Source: Apostichopus californicus
Taxonomy: Eukaryota > Echinodermata > Holothuroidea > Aspidochirotida > Stichopodidae
Length of the DNA stretch: 24,012 nucleotides
Direction of reading: 5' to 3'
Assembly: GCA_020650975.1 (NCBI GenBank)
Contig: JAIPMN010027246.1
Coordinates: 1 to 24,012, forward strand
Both the position numbers and the translations under genes were made by a program. Below are positions 10,023 through 19,491 of this stretch, one piece after another; the stretch's first letter is position 1, and each line of letters begins with the position of its first letter. The notes under the pieces are model-generated. The model did no database searches. It was not told the DNA's origin and saw only the letters and a list, made by a program, of their open reading frames with translations.

Positions 10023-10166
10023 GTGCGTTTTGTCTGTGCAGGTCGGTGGGCGTATGTACTTTTTTGGCTCGCTTGACCTGCGTTTCGTTTGTAACAATGG
10101 GATGGTTCGGTAGTGCCGTTTGGCCGTGACGTTTTTTATCCCGCATGGCGGGTCACGTAAAAAGCA
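10023..10166 (+). mobile_element. Tx1-like retrotransposon 3' tail (copy D, 5'-truncated)
   Basis: About 144 bp match the reverse complement of copy C's 3' end (22042-22190). They include TGGCTCGCTTGACCTG, GGGATGGTTCGGTAGTGCCG and GCATGGCGGGTCACGTAAAA. The C-terminal ORF2 codons are still open here: they encode WDGSVVPFGRDV.YPAWRVT and end at the TAA inside ACGTAAAAAGCA. A 5-bp stem with 3-base loop (CCCGC-ATG-GCGGG, 10140-10152) precedes the terminus. The heavy 5' truncation is the classic outcome of target-primed reverse transcription. Confidence 0.8.
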
Positions 10167-10433
10167 TGTATGAATATGATTGCTATTCATTTGAGGACAG
10201 CTTATGCATGATGTAATGTTTAAGTTGGTTTATTAGTAAACATTAAAATGCACATTGAGACCGCTATGGTCTAACCTCAAGTCTTAGCTCCACATATTTT
10301 ACCACCAGTTGGTATATAGAGTGTATGTACGTCTGAGGAGGATTGGGTAAGGGTTGGAGAGATGGACACAAGCAGAAGTCAATGTATTCTTTGAACCCTC
10401 CAATCGGCAAGTTACTGCATTCTGTTCAGTTCA
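10167..10433. other. Spacer between Tx1 copies D and A
   Basis: No coding or repeat feature is recognised. It precedes the 5' end of copy A. Confidence 0.4.
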
Positions 10434-10614
10434 GTTCTCGTGGAGTGCGGACGTGTTTTCGGCTGCTCTCCACTTTTCGTTGACCACACCTTTTTGTGTT
10501 TTTACGTTGGCCTTTCATTAGTTTGCAGTTTGTGTTAGTGTAGTTTGTGTGTTTTGGGTTTGTTTCGTTTTGGTTTTTGTATAGGTGCGTGGCTTTGCCA
10601 CATCCCTAGCTGTC

Positions 10615-11850
10615 ATGGCGGCTCGCCGTGACAGCAAAATCGTATTGTTGAGTTTTTCGGGGGAGGCTAAGGTCGTCCCCAGACAAGTTTTTTCAGTTTT
10701 GCGTTCTGTTGGTTTAAAAGTCCCTGGAGAGGTTGACGCGCTTCAGCGTAAACCTCTCCGGGGTATGAATTGTTTTGATGTTCGTTTTACGTCGGAGGCT
10801 GTCGAGGGACTGAAGGTCACACTGTATGACAGTTCGTGTGGGTGACAGTCCTCCATCTCCTCTGGACATGTCTGAACAGATTGTTGTGCGGACACTGGGC
10901 GTTTTGGGAAAGTAACCGGCTACGAGGAGCCGGAATTCCTTGAATGAAAGGGTGTAAAGACCGGGACCAGACGAGTTAGATTACAACTCAAGTCCGATAT
11001 CCCTCTACCTTGTGGGCTAATGGGCACAGGGCCCACATTGCATACCCGGGCCAGCCTCGCACTTGTTGGAGGTGTGGGCTGGAAGGGCATGAGGCCAGGT
11101 TGTGTCCGAACAAGCGGTGTAGCCGCTGTTTACAGGTTGGGCATACCCTGGCCGAGTGTAAAGGGGATATCGTATGTAAATCGTGTGGGAAAACGGGCCA
11201 TCTCGCTCGTTTATGCCCAGACCGCTCATACGCCGCGAGAGTGGCTACGGGCGTGGTTGAAGCGGTCCCCGTCCCGGCCTTTCACACCGTATCACCTGAT
11301 GCTCCTCCCATCGCCCCAGTGTCCGACACTAGCGCCCCGGTGGAGGTTTTCAACTCCCCTTCGTGTTCCACCTCGTCCCTGGAGGAAGTTGCCGCTCCGG
11401 CCGAGACTGCCCACTGGGGCGGAGCAGGACAAAACGGCGGAGATGGTATTAGCGGAGTGGCATGCCGAGCAGGATGCCGCTTGTACTGGTTCACCGGTAG
11501 CTACGCCCGCTATCGGTGACACTAGTCGGGCCTCGAGTCAACCGGCCCAAGAGACATTAAGTGGCCCAGATTCGGACTCGCCAATGGAGGACTGCACTTC
11601 CGCCTTAGTAGTTGTGGCTAAGGAGTCCTCCGATTGGTTTGATGAGACAAAACACGCCACTGATCTCATTGACTCGAGTGGCCCTTCCACCCTGCCCGCA
11701 GTCGCTTCCACTATACCGGACACGATGGTCGCTAGTGGACCTCCTGTTCGTTGTGACGAGGAGCTAAGAGGTCTGCTAGGTCGTATGAAAAGGGGAAACA
11801 CCGCTAAGGGCCTGAAAAGAGCCGTATTGGGAAAACATCGCAGGTTATGA
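10615..11850 (+). pseudogene. Tx1-like ORF1 (RRM-like plus three CCHC knuckles), frameshifted
   Basis: The start is ATG GCG GCT CGC at 10615, also present in copy B. The N-terminal part (MAARRDSKIVLLSFSGEAKV..) is followed by an RRM-like region readable only across frames: the frame breaks near 10830-10845 by a lost base relative to copy B. From about 11010 a new frame encodes three zinc knuckles of spacing C-X2-C-X4-H-X4-C: CWRCGLEGHEARLC, CSRCLQVGHTLAEC and CKSCGKTGHLARLC. The C-terminal third (ACTGSPVATPAIGDTSRAS.. to LGKHRRL) is in another frame and ends at TGA 11848-11850, overlapping the ORF2 ATG. ORF1 proteins of this type bind the element RNA as nucleic-acid chaperones. A 33-base in-frame segment present in copy B is missing here (after 10800). 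Confidence 0.85.
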
Positions 11851-14800
11851 CGCCATACACCTTATCCCTCGTCACCCTTAATGTGAATGGGATGAGGGGT
11901 ACCCCAAAAAGGCGACGGATTTTGCAGTTCTGCAAGTTGCTCCAAGTGGATGTGGTCCTTTTGCAAGAGACCCACATATCTTGTGAGAGTGATGTTCATA
12001 TTTGGGGAGGAGGCCTTTGGATCAGGGGCATCTTGCGGGACTGTAATTTTGGTGTCCCCAAAACTGTGTCATTGTGTGGGAAAAATTGAGAAAGACCATG
12101 AAGGTCGGGTGGTGTGCATACACTTAAGGCGGTGGTTTGCAATGTGTATGCCCCCAACCGGCCAGCATGTAGGAAAAATTTCTTCACGGTGTTGCCATCC
12201 TTTGTAGCGGGTAAGGCAAATTGTATCCTTGGGGGGACAGTTTCATCCAGACTCGACAGGTTTTATGCCCCGCGCAAGTTTCCTCGATCTCGGTGCTCGA
12301 TTATTTCATGTCCTTTATCTGATCATGACGCTGTTGTTTTGCGCTTGCAGCTGCCGAAGTCCTTTCATGTGGAGAAGGGACTTTGGCGGCTGAACACGGA
12401 AATTGTTAAAGAGCAATTTGTCGAGAAGTACAGAGGATGGCAGTCCCTCAAGCCTGCTTTTCCCAATGCGTTAGTCTGGTGGGACGAGGTCAAGTCCCTC
12501 ATCAAGCAGTTCGCAATCAGGTATTGTGTTGAGAGGGCTCACCAACGGAGATTCAAGTTCCATTCCTTGTGCAACAGAGCAAGGGATGGTTCTTCATCGT
12601 CTGATCTGCATGCACTTGGAGTGTTTCTCGATGAGAAACTGCACGGAGCCCGAGTGCGTGCCAGAATCCAGTTTGTTGAGGCGGACGAGAAGCCCACTAT
12701 TCGTTTTTACCGGGTCGACACCAAGTCTGTGGTTGACCGCAGAATAAGGGCAGTGTGTCATCCTGGTGGGGTCGTCGTGGAGAGCCCGCAGGCAGTCCTA
12801 GGGNNNNNNNNNNAAGGCCCCCCCCCCCCTGAGAGTAAAAATGATAGCTTGGGCTCGAATCTCTCCGTTGGTGAGCTCTGGACAGCGGTAGCAGCGATGA
12901 AGAAGGGAAAGTCCCCCGGTCCAGATGGCCTCCCGGCAGGGTTCTATAGGACCTTCTGGGAGGTCCTCGGTGGGGACTTGAGAGATGTGTTCGCTACCGC
13001 TTTCCAGTTGAATTACATGAGCCAAACACAGCGGGTTGGAAATATTGTTCTCCTCCCAAAGTCGGGAGACCCTTTGGACCCTAGAAATAGGCGTCCAATA
13101 ACGCTGTTAAATGTGGACTACTAAATCCTGGCCAAAGCATTAGGAAATCGCTTATCGGACGTGATGCCGGATATTGTAGGTCCACTCCAGACTTGTGCTG
13201 TGCGAGGCAAGTGTATTCAACATAACCTCTGGTTGATGAGAGACTTGATCGAGTTTGTTAAAGTTCGTGATTTGCCACGTGCACTGGTCTCACTGGACCA
13301 GGAAAAGGCTTTTGACATGGTAGATCACGACTTCCTGTTCAGAACCTTAGAGTCCTTCGGATTGAACTCCGTATATATTCGTCGGGTCTCGTTACTATAC
13401 AAGGACGTCACGAGCATTGTCACTGTTAACGTATTAACTTCTGGTCCCTTCCCGGTTCGAAGAGGAGTCCGTCAGGGTTGTCCCCTCTCCCCGTTGCTGT
13501 ATGTTCTCTTCAGCGAAACGCTCAGTACCTCGCTGGACAGATGCTTTGGATTTCGACCCTTCAACGTGCCGGGTGGGGCTAGAGTTAAATGCGTGCAGTA
13601 TGCCGATGACGTCACTTGTATTGTGTCGGACCTCGCCTCCTTCAAGCCTTTATCGAAGGTTTTGACCACCTTCCAAGAGGCTACTGGTGCCAGACTGAAC
13701 AAGTCCAAGACCAAAGGGCTGCGATTGGGAGGTTGGCGCGGCCAATCTCTCCCGTTCGATGGTACTTGGTCAGATGTCATGATCAAGGTAAATGGCATCT
13801 GGCTAGGTTATGGTGCCCCGGAGGCCACCACTTGGGCCGAGAAGGCTGATCAGGTGGAGGCAAGGCTCGACACATTCAGTCAGAGGTGGCTCTCCCTCCC
13901 TGTGAAGTTTACAGTTGTAAATAGGTTTATTGTTCCTCTCCTTTGGTATCCTGGTACGGTGATCGCCGCACCGGATCATGCCTTGGTGCGACTGGAGAGG
14001 ATCATTTTTATTTTCATTTTGGGAAAGCGCAAACCAAACCTTGTCAAAAGGACCGTTCTGTATAAGACCCCCTTGAGCGGTGGGCTTGGTTTGGTCCACC
14101 TACCATCTAAACTGCGCTTTCTCCTCTTGAAAGGTGTTTTTGTTGCTTTTGAAAATCCTTCGTTTCCCTTTGCTTTTTTTGTTAGGTACTGGGGTGGGTT
14201 TCTTTTTCGACACCACTGGCCCGGATCCTTTTCCAATAACCGGCCAAAGGCGACACGCCCTTCTGGGGTCTATGCTCAGATTGGTGACTTTCTTCGTAGA
14301 ATGAAAGAAGAGGGTGGGCCACATGTTCTGCTGAACGTGTCCCCTCTGTGTTATACCCACCATTGTTTCGTTCAATGCTCGCGCCTGTGTGCCCGTCGGC
14401 TTGCCGGACCGCCATCTCTCCAGATGTGTGGCGGTCTGTGTGTTGTAAGTCACTAGATAGCCGTCTCAGGGACTTGGCGTGGAGGATTGCACATGGGGTC
14501 CTCATCACTAACCATTTTCGCCTAGTCAAGTGGCGATTAGGTGATGGGATGTGTCCCCGTGTGGGCTGTAAAGCCATCGAGACTATGCATCACCTTTTGC
14601 TGGAGTGTCCCTTTGTCCGGTTGGTGTGGGATTGGTTTCACGCCTTCGTTATTGGTGTTATTGGTTGCACACAGTGGGCCATTAGTAGTGATTTTCTTTT
14701 GTATGGTTTGTTGCCCCCTGTGTGCCCAACCTGGGTTAGGGATCTGCTGTTGTTGTTGTTTGCCGCTGTCATCAGGAGACACATCTGGAACAGCAGATGC

Positions 14801-14926
14801 CGCCTAGTTTTCGATGGGGACGTCTGGAGGGCAGAGGATGTTGTCCCCCTCGTGCAAAGTGACATCAGGTTGCGCATGGAGGCGGACCATGCACGGCTTC
14901 CCGACACTGCCTTTCGTAGACGCTAG
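11847..14926 (+). pseudogene. Tx1-like ORF2: endonuclease, reverse transcriptase, zinc knuckle; broken
   Basis: The ATG at 11847 overlaps the ORF1 stop as ATGA. The N-terminus has endonuclease motifs (TLNVNGMRG, VVLLQETH), later CNVYAPNRPA and the terminal SDHDAVVLRL. The central endonuclease segment between ILGG and RLDRFY is deleted. The frame shifts near 12000 and returns by about 12125. RT motifs are clear: KSPGPDGLPAGFYR, NRRPITLLNVDY, VSLDQEKAFDMVDHDFL, GVRQGCPLSPLLY and the catalytic QYADDV (about 13599-13616), then NKSKTKGLRLG. A TAA at 13122-13124 replaces a sense codon (Lys in copy C). A further shift near 14350-14450 leads to the C-terminal domain with C-X4-C-X7-H-X4-C (CPRVGC..HLLLEC). 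The TAG at 14926 may itself be secondary, because similarity to copy E resumes in the frame to FGVS-TAG. The product would perform target-primed reverse transcription. Confidence 0.88.
12804..12813. other. Assembly gap (10 N) inside ORF2 of copy A
   Basis: Ten N bases followed by AAGG and a 13-base C-run. The true length is unknown, so the frame across this point cannot be judged. Confidence 0.98.
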
Positions 14927-15050
14927 CGCAAGCCTGTCGTCTACTATCGGGACGGCGTTCCCCGGATGAAATTTGGAGTGAGTTAGTTGGTAGGTGTGGG
15001 GGTTGTGTGGTCGTTACATAATATAGGTTGGTTTTATTTTTTCTTCAAAA

Positions 15051-15460
15051 ATTCAGTATCAGAAGTCATTACAGTTCTGAAATGAAGAGTTAGTGACTAG
15101 GACATGCTTGAACAACCTACATGTAATTTCTTGCAGGATTATCTGCTTAGGTAATCATTCATGGACAGTTGCTTAAGAGAAACTTTGCAATGTTAATATG
15201 TACTAGACTGTTAATGTGTATCTAATAAATGTTCCATTGCATTTATGTCCACACCTTGTTATGTCCGTTTTCAGAAAGACATTTTTGAGCAATTGCAGTT
15301 GTTTAGAGAAATGGACTTATAGCTAATAGCTAATGCTTTCATATCATTGAAAGGCTGGTTATGTACACATGTGGCTTACACTAGAGGCTTACAAGAGGCT
15401 TACACTAGTTCTTTAGATATCTCTTTGAAATTTTATGTTTTCATTCATTGAAAACATTTC
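15051..15460. other. Spacer between Tx1 copies A and E
   Basis: AT-rich, no open frame of note and no recognised repeat apart from a short direct repeat AGAGGCTTACA near 15380-15400. Confidence 0.4.
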
Positions 15461-15752
15461 GTGCTTTTTACGTGCAAAGAAAAACGGACACGGACCAAAA
15501 ATCAACAGAAGCAAAAACAATCCCAGTCTGTAAAACAACCAGCAAAACCAAACTGAAACCCACAAACAAATCTCTCACTAACGTAGCGTTTAACGTCACG
15601 GACACGGACCCAAAGCCAACAGAAGCAAAACAAAAAACAAAAACACTACAAAGCGCCCCCAAAAAGCCAACTCCAAACAGAAAAAAAACCAGCAACCCAT
15701 ATTATGTAACGACCACACAACCCCCACACCTAACAACTAACTGACTCCAAAT
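15461..15752 (-). mobile_element. Tx1-like 3' tail, inverted (copy E), with 6-bp direct repeats
   Basis: On the - strand this begins ATTTGGAGTCAGTTAGTTG and continues GTGTGGTCGTTACATAATAT, matching copy A from about 14970. It ends TTGCACGTAAAAAGCAC, the same terminus as copies C and D. CATTTC directly flanks both sides (15455-15460 and 15753-15758), consistent with a short target-site duplication. It contains an internal duplication of about 38 bp (15483-15520 and 15597-15636, sharing CGGACACGGACC and CCAACAGAAGCAAAA or close variants). The ORF visible on either strand is repeat by-product or 3'UTR. Confidence 0.75.
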
Positions 15753-15859
15753 CATTTCTGTCAGTTTTAGAGTTTTCATGAAGAGTTACGCTCAATCTGA
15801 GTTTGATTTATTGGTGAATCATGTTCTACATATATAACTTCATTGTTTTGGTTTTGTCC

Positions 15860-15880
15860 TTTTACGTGACCCTCCATGCT
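15860..15880 (-). mobile_element. Possible minimal Tx1 3'-end remnant (F)
   Basis: On the - strand GCATGGAGGGTCACGTAAAA matches the 3' terminus of copies C and D (GCATGGCGGGTCACGTAAAA) with one mismatch in 20. There is no similarity beyond, so it may be a very short insertion or chance. Confidence 0.35.
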
Positions 15881-15894
15881 ATGGCGCGAGAAAG

Positions 15895-16378
15895 CGGAAT
15901 ATATTACGTACAACAATATATATGCTTTACTTGCAAAATACATACATGGTTTACTTAAAAAATACATTTTAGAGATATTCTGTAACACAAAAACATTTAT
16001 AATATAATATATATTCTGTAAGAGAAAAATATATTTTATAGGTTTGGTTTATTTATATTTTACAGGAAAAATTATATTCTGTGCAAAAATATATTTTGAT
16101 TGTGTGTACGGAAAATATATATATTCTCTAAGAACAAAATTCTATTCTGTGCGAAAAATATATTCTGTGCGAAAAAAATATATAAGCTGTACAAAGTACA
16201 AAAACATATTTTTCTCTTACAAAATATATAAATTCTGAGACAGAAAATATATATATTCTACAGGAAAAATTATATTCTGTGCAAAAATATATTTTTATTG
16301 TGTGTGCGGAAAATATATATATTCTCTGACATTCAAGATCTATTCTGTGCGAAAAAATATATATGGTGTACAAAGTAC
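15895..16378. repeat. AT-rich satellite, about 198-bp unit with 20-bp sub-repeats
   Basis: ACAGGAAAAATTATATTCTG starts at 16062 and recurs at 16260, a 198-bp period. Within the unit, ATTCTGTGCGAAAAATATAT and variants recur at short spacing. The tyrosine/isoleucine-rich frames on both strands are translations of the satellite and not genes. Confidence 0.75.
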
Positions 16379-17000
16379 GGAGCTCTGTAAGTGCTGACTA
16401 AGATGTTTGTTAAGTTGTTCAGTAACTTCAGCAGCGACCAGCGTGTTCATTACACTAGCCATTCATAACACGCACGTTTGCTCAGAATCTTAATGCAGTT
16501 CAAAGTTAGTGGGTTTGCGACATCACATTGCACATGATAGTACCAGGGATTGTTCCATAACTACTCCCTGATTGTACGACGATACGATTGACAGCGAAGC
16601 CTGTACCGTAACTATCCGGCTTAACAGTAACAGCAGCAATATAGCCATGGCGTCCCGATCGGGCCCGTGAGTATGATACAATTATCACAAGATTCGTTGC
16701 ATATGACTAGCCACTGCAGATTTTCTACGATGCATTAATGTGGCCGAAATTAGCCTAGTCTTGCATTACCTACGTCAGTTGGTACCATTATATTAACGTC
16801 AGGCTAACTCTATAAAAAAAAGGCTAAACAGCATAGGCCCAAGCCTACCTACTATTTCAACTTATATTTTTCAACCATTCCAAAAAATCTACTTGCACTA
16901 GACTAACAATTAGTAGAGGCCTTCATACAGTTCAGCATGATTGAGAATTATACTTTCATCTGTTTTCCTTCATGTATCATAGTGTATATAGTAAAGCCAA
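16379..17000. other. No gene recognised
   Basis: No domain, RNA gene or repeat boundary seen. The short - strand frame 16506-16688 has no family features. Confidence 0.4.
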
Positions 17001-17648
17001 GGCTTAATAATTGACGCAGCACTTAATTGACGCACCTGTTTGTGTCTTCAGTTTTTTCCCTCTCTATAGGGTCCTTGATGGGGACTTAAGTGTCCCTCCT
17101 GATCCTTTTTTCTACTAAACTAACCTTCAGACATTACTAGCAAGGATACAGCAGGGAACCTAAACGTTTTTGCAGTCAAGCCGAGTTACATATTTTATGA
17201 ACTTGAATCCATTTGAGATATGTGCTGATCAATTTGTGTTTTTTTAAAGCTTTTATCACCCTCCCCCCCCAGTTTTGCACATTTTATTGCATTTGGATAT
17301 CTTACTCCCTAATTTTAAAATAACCAAAATTACCTCAGTAATAAACCACTACTCTCTGGGACCTGACCTGTCTGAGCTAGGAGGCTCAGACTGAGAATAG
17401 CAAACAGCATCCAAAGTCAATGAATGTATACTTAGGTCTACACTACAGTTAGCTTTACGACGAATGTGTCAATTTAGGGTACTGTATGACATGTAACATC
17501 TCGACTTGGCAGACATTTTGTCGTCATATTTTGAGATGATTATATTACTGAGGAACTTCACATATGAAAAACGCATACAGTTAAGTGATTTGAATTTTTC
17601 AATGATAGACATCACTAATTAAATTCTTAAGTGCGTCAATTATTAGCC
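17001..17648. mobile_element. Candidate MITE with inverted termini
   Basis: TAATAATTGACGC at 17005-17017 is matched exactly in inverted orientation at 17633-17645. The match extends outward (GGCT/GGC) and inward (CACTTAA / ACTTAAG) with small gaps. The interior of about 600 bp has no coding capacity. The left terminus holds a second copy of AATTGACGCA (17026-17034). No clear target-site duplication was found, and the class is not assigned. Confidence 0.5.
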
Positions 17649-18060
17649 CACCATGCTATACGTAATGGGTTAATGGCTGCTTTTTCCTTCTGTGTTTAAA
17701 ACAATAACAAAGCGTGGCACATATTACGAATCAATCTTACATTGTCACACTGTATGCATTGTGATGTGGTTCAAATAAAGCCTGATTTGTGCTTGACGTC
17801 AGTCTACGCTGTTACATCTGAAAATTGAGAGCCAAATGATGCTCACAGTGTTACTCCTCCCTCATCAGTGTCTCAAAAGAAAAGAGAAAATTGAAGAAGG
17901 AAATCATCTATGTTCTGTATAGAGGTGTCAGCAATTGTTTGTAAAGTGGAAAAGTGATTGACTGTATTTCACTCTTGTTCCCACTTTACAAAGATGGCTT
18001 ATCACTGGTGAGACAGCATTTTTAGTGTTGCCTTTTCTACTGCTTCTGGGGATTGTTCAG
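17649..18060. other. Upstream region of the integrase-like pseudogene
   Basis: Contains the hairpin at 17938-17992 and ends with a pyrimidine-rich acceptor (CTTCTGGGGATTGTTCAG ending at 18060). No other gene is seen. Confidence 0.45.
17938..17992. repeat. Long hairpin: 12-bp perfect inverted repeat
   Basis: TTTGTAAAGTGG (17938-17949) is the exact reverse complement of CCACTTTACAAA (17981-17992). The 31-base loop itself contains AGTGA..TCACT that can pair. It lies 68 bp upstream of the integrase-like exon. Confidence 0.7.
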
Positions 18061-19456
18061 TGCATGCCACCTCCAGTACGAAGAAACGAACCAGATGTCA
18101 ATGTCTTCCTGAACTCCCTGCTGCGCTTTTACGGGCAGGCAGTGAATTCAAATGGTACAAACTTGAATGAAATTGAACACAATCATCGACATGCTGAGCT
18201 GTGCAATGCTCTTCATGAAATGGTTGCAATTTTACAGGAATTCCTTGCTAGGCTACAGCACATGCAACTTCACTTTGAAGCCAGGCTAAATCCACCATCA
18301 TTTGTATGTCCAACTGAAAACAGACCAGGTCCAGGCAGACTTTTTACTCAGGAGCAATTACAATATTTATGTAACTTAGGATTCAGTTGGGAAAAGATAG
18401 CCCAACTTCTACGAGTTTCAGCCCGTTCAATACGAAACATACGACATGAATTAGGCATGCCAGTTGGTTCAAACCACCACAACATTTCAGATGATGACCT
18501 TGACAGGGAGGTCCGTGTGGACAGACTCTGAAGCGGGGACCTTCCAACCTCTGGCCACCAAAGTATTTAGGATTAGGGAAAGTCTGCAGAGAGTGGATCC
18601 TATTGGCGTTGCAATATTAGACGAACATATAATGTTCCATCTCCAAACTTTCTCTGATAAGTACATAAAGGATGATGCAAATAGAAAACGTTCATGCTAT
18701 ATAGTCATCTAATCTTTTTGAATGTAGTATGCTGGCAAGTATGTGTTTCTCCAATAAAAGTATTGTCATACTGTCGTTGCACAATATTGTATTTGAAATA
18801 AGTCCTAAATTCCAGACTCTATTCCGTTATCTTATGTTGGGTGGTGTACCTTTTTTGTACGTATGTAAAAGCCAAGTGTTTTATCCCATACAGGTTTATC
18901 AGACTGCAGGTCTAGGTATCTTGTAAAGATGGATGTAAAGTATGGATAGAAAAACTTATCATGTTTCAGTCTCTATTTAAGTGCCCTAGACTAGTCCAAT
19001 CCAATATGGCTCAGCATTAAACATTTTGATATAGCCTACTTCGATGCCATTATGGTTATACCTGGGTGAAACGGAGGAACATGGAGTCTTGTGAAAGTTG
19101 ACAAGTTACTTTGCTAAAATGTAATTGTCATATTAGATTAAATGGTATAGACCATCAGTATATTATTAAATATTCATACTTCTTTTCTCTTTTATTTGTG
19201 CAGGCACATTGACGGCAACCATAAATTAATTAACCCCTGGCGCTTTGTGATACACGGCTGTATAGATGGGTTCTCTAAGGACAGTAGTGTTTCTACATTG
19301 TAACACAGACAATAGGGCTGCAACATTGCTTCAGTTATTTGAGAGAGCAGTGGCAGAGTATGGTCTTCCTTTAAGAATAAGATGTGACTACGGATCAGAA
19401 AATTTTCAGGTAGCAAGGGCCATGATTGAAAGAAGAGGTACAGGACAAGGCAGTGT
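18061..19456 (+). pseudogene. Integrase-type (DDE) protein with N-terminal helix-turn-helix, broken
   Basis: Exon 1 starts after the acceptor at 18060. The likely start is ATG 18064 (MPPPVRRNEPDVN..). Residues around 100-140 form a helix-turn-helix (FTQEQLQYLCNLGFSWEKIA followed by QLLRVSARSIRNIRHELGMP), then ISDDDLDREV. The frame ends at 18531. A family segment, RIRESLQRVDPIGVA, continues in another frame (about 18569-18615) after what looks like a deletion. A second exon follows a strong acceptor (TTTATTTGTGCAG ending 19203) and encodes [20 protein letters not shown], with the first catalytic Asp. A one-base shift leads to [20 protein letters not shown] and RCDYGSEN (second Asp), then RGTGQGSVIT. 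The third catalytic residue (Glu of the family's NQRIERLW-type motif) is missing because the frame runs into (TA)n and Tx1 copy B. This is a multicopy family in marine animals, related to transposon or retroviral integrases; the superfamily is not assigned. Confidence 0.75.
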
Positions 19457-19460
19457 TATA

Positions 19461-19491
19461 ACATATATATATATATACATATATATATATC
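19461..19491. repeat. (TA)n microsatellite at the integrase/Tx1 junction
   Basis: A TATATA run with one TACATA interruption joins the integrase-like exon directly to the truncated end of Tx1 copy B. Confidence 0.9.

Larger units (their letters stand above)
10434..15050 (+). mobile_element. Tx1-like non-LTR retrotransposon, near full length, decayed (copy A)
   Basis: The order is 5'UTR (about 10434-10614), ORF1, then ORF2. ORF2 carries an AP-like endonuclease, a reverse transcriptase and a C-terminal zinc knuckle. This is the architecture of the Tx1 group of L1-like elements. The 5' end is placed where copies A and B stop matching (CGTGGAGTGCGGACGTG shared). Base composition is clearly more GC-rich than the flanks. 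The 3' region matches copy E up to about 15030-15050 (GTGTGGTCGTTACATAATAT), then similarity stops. The conserved terminus ACGTAAAAAGCA is absent, so the 3' end is truncated or replaced. Multiple frameshifts, a nonsense codon, a deletion in the endonuclease and a 10-base gap show that it is not autonomous. Confidence 0.9.

Noticed and set aside
13608-13615. TGACGTCA inside copy A (and the one at 23452-23459 in copy C) as regulatory CREs
   Set aside because: These fall in the codons for the RT catalytic motif (GAT GAC GTC AC) and are explained by coding.
10434-15752. Copies A and E as one twin-primed (5'-inverted) insertion
   Set aside because: The two overlap in element coordinates (both contain the GTGTGGTCGTTACATAATAT region), and E has its own CATTTC flanks, so they are separate events.
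16128-16373. Tyr/Ile-rich open frame with repeating IYFSHRI-like units
   Set aside because: This is direct translation of the AT-rich satellite.
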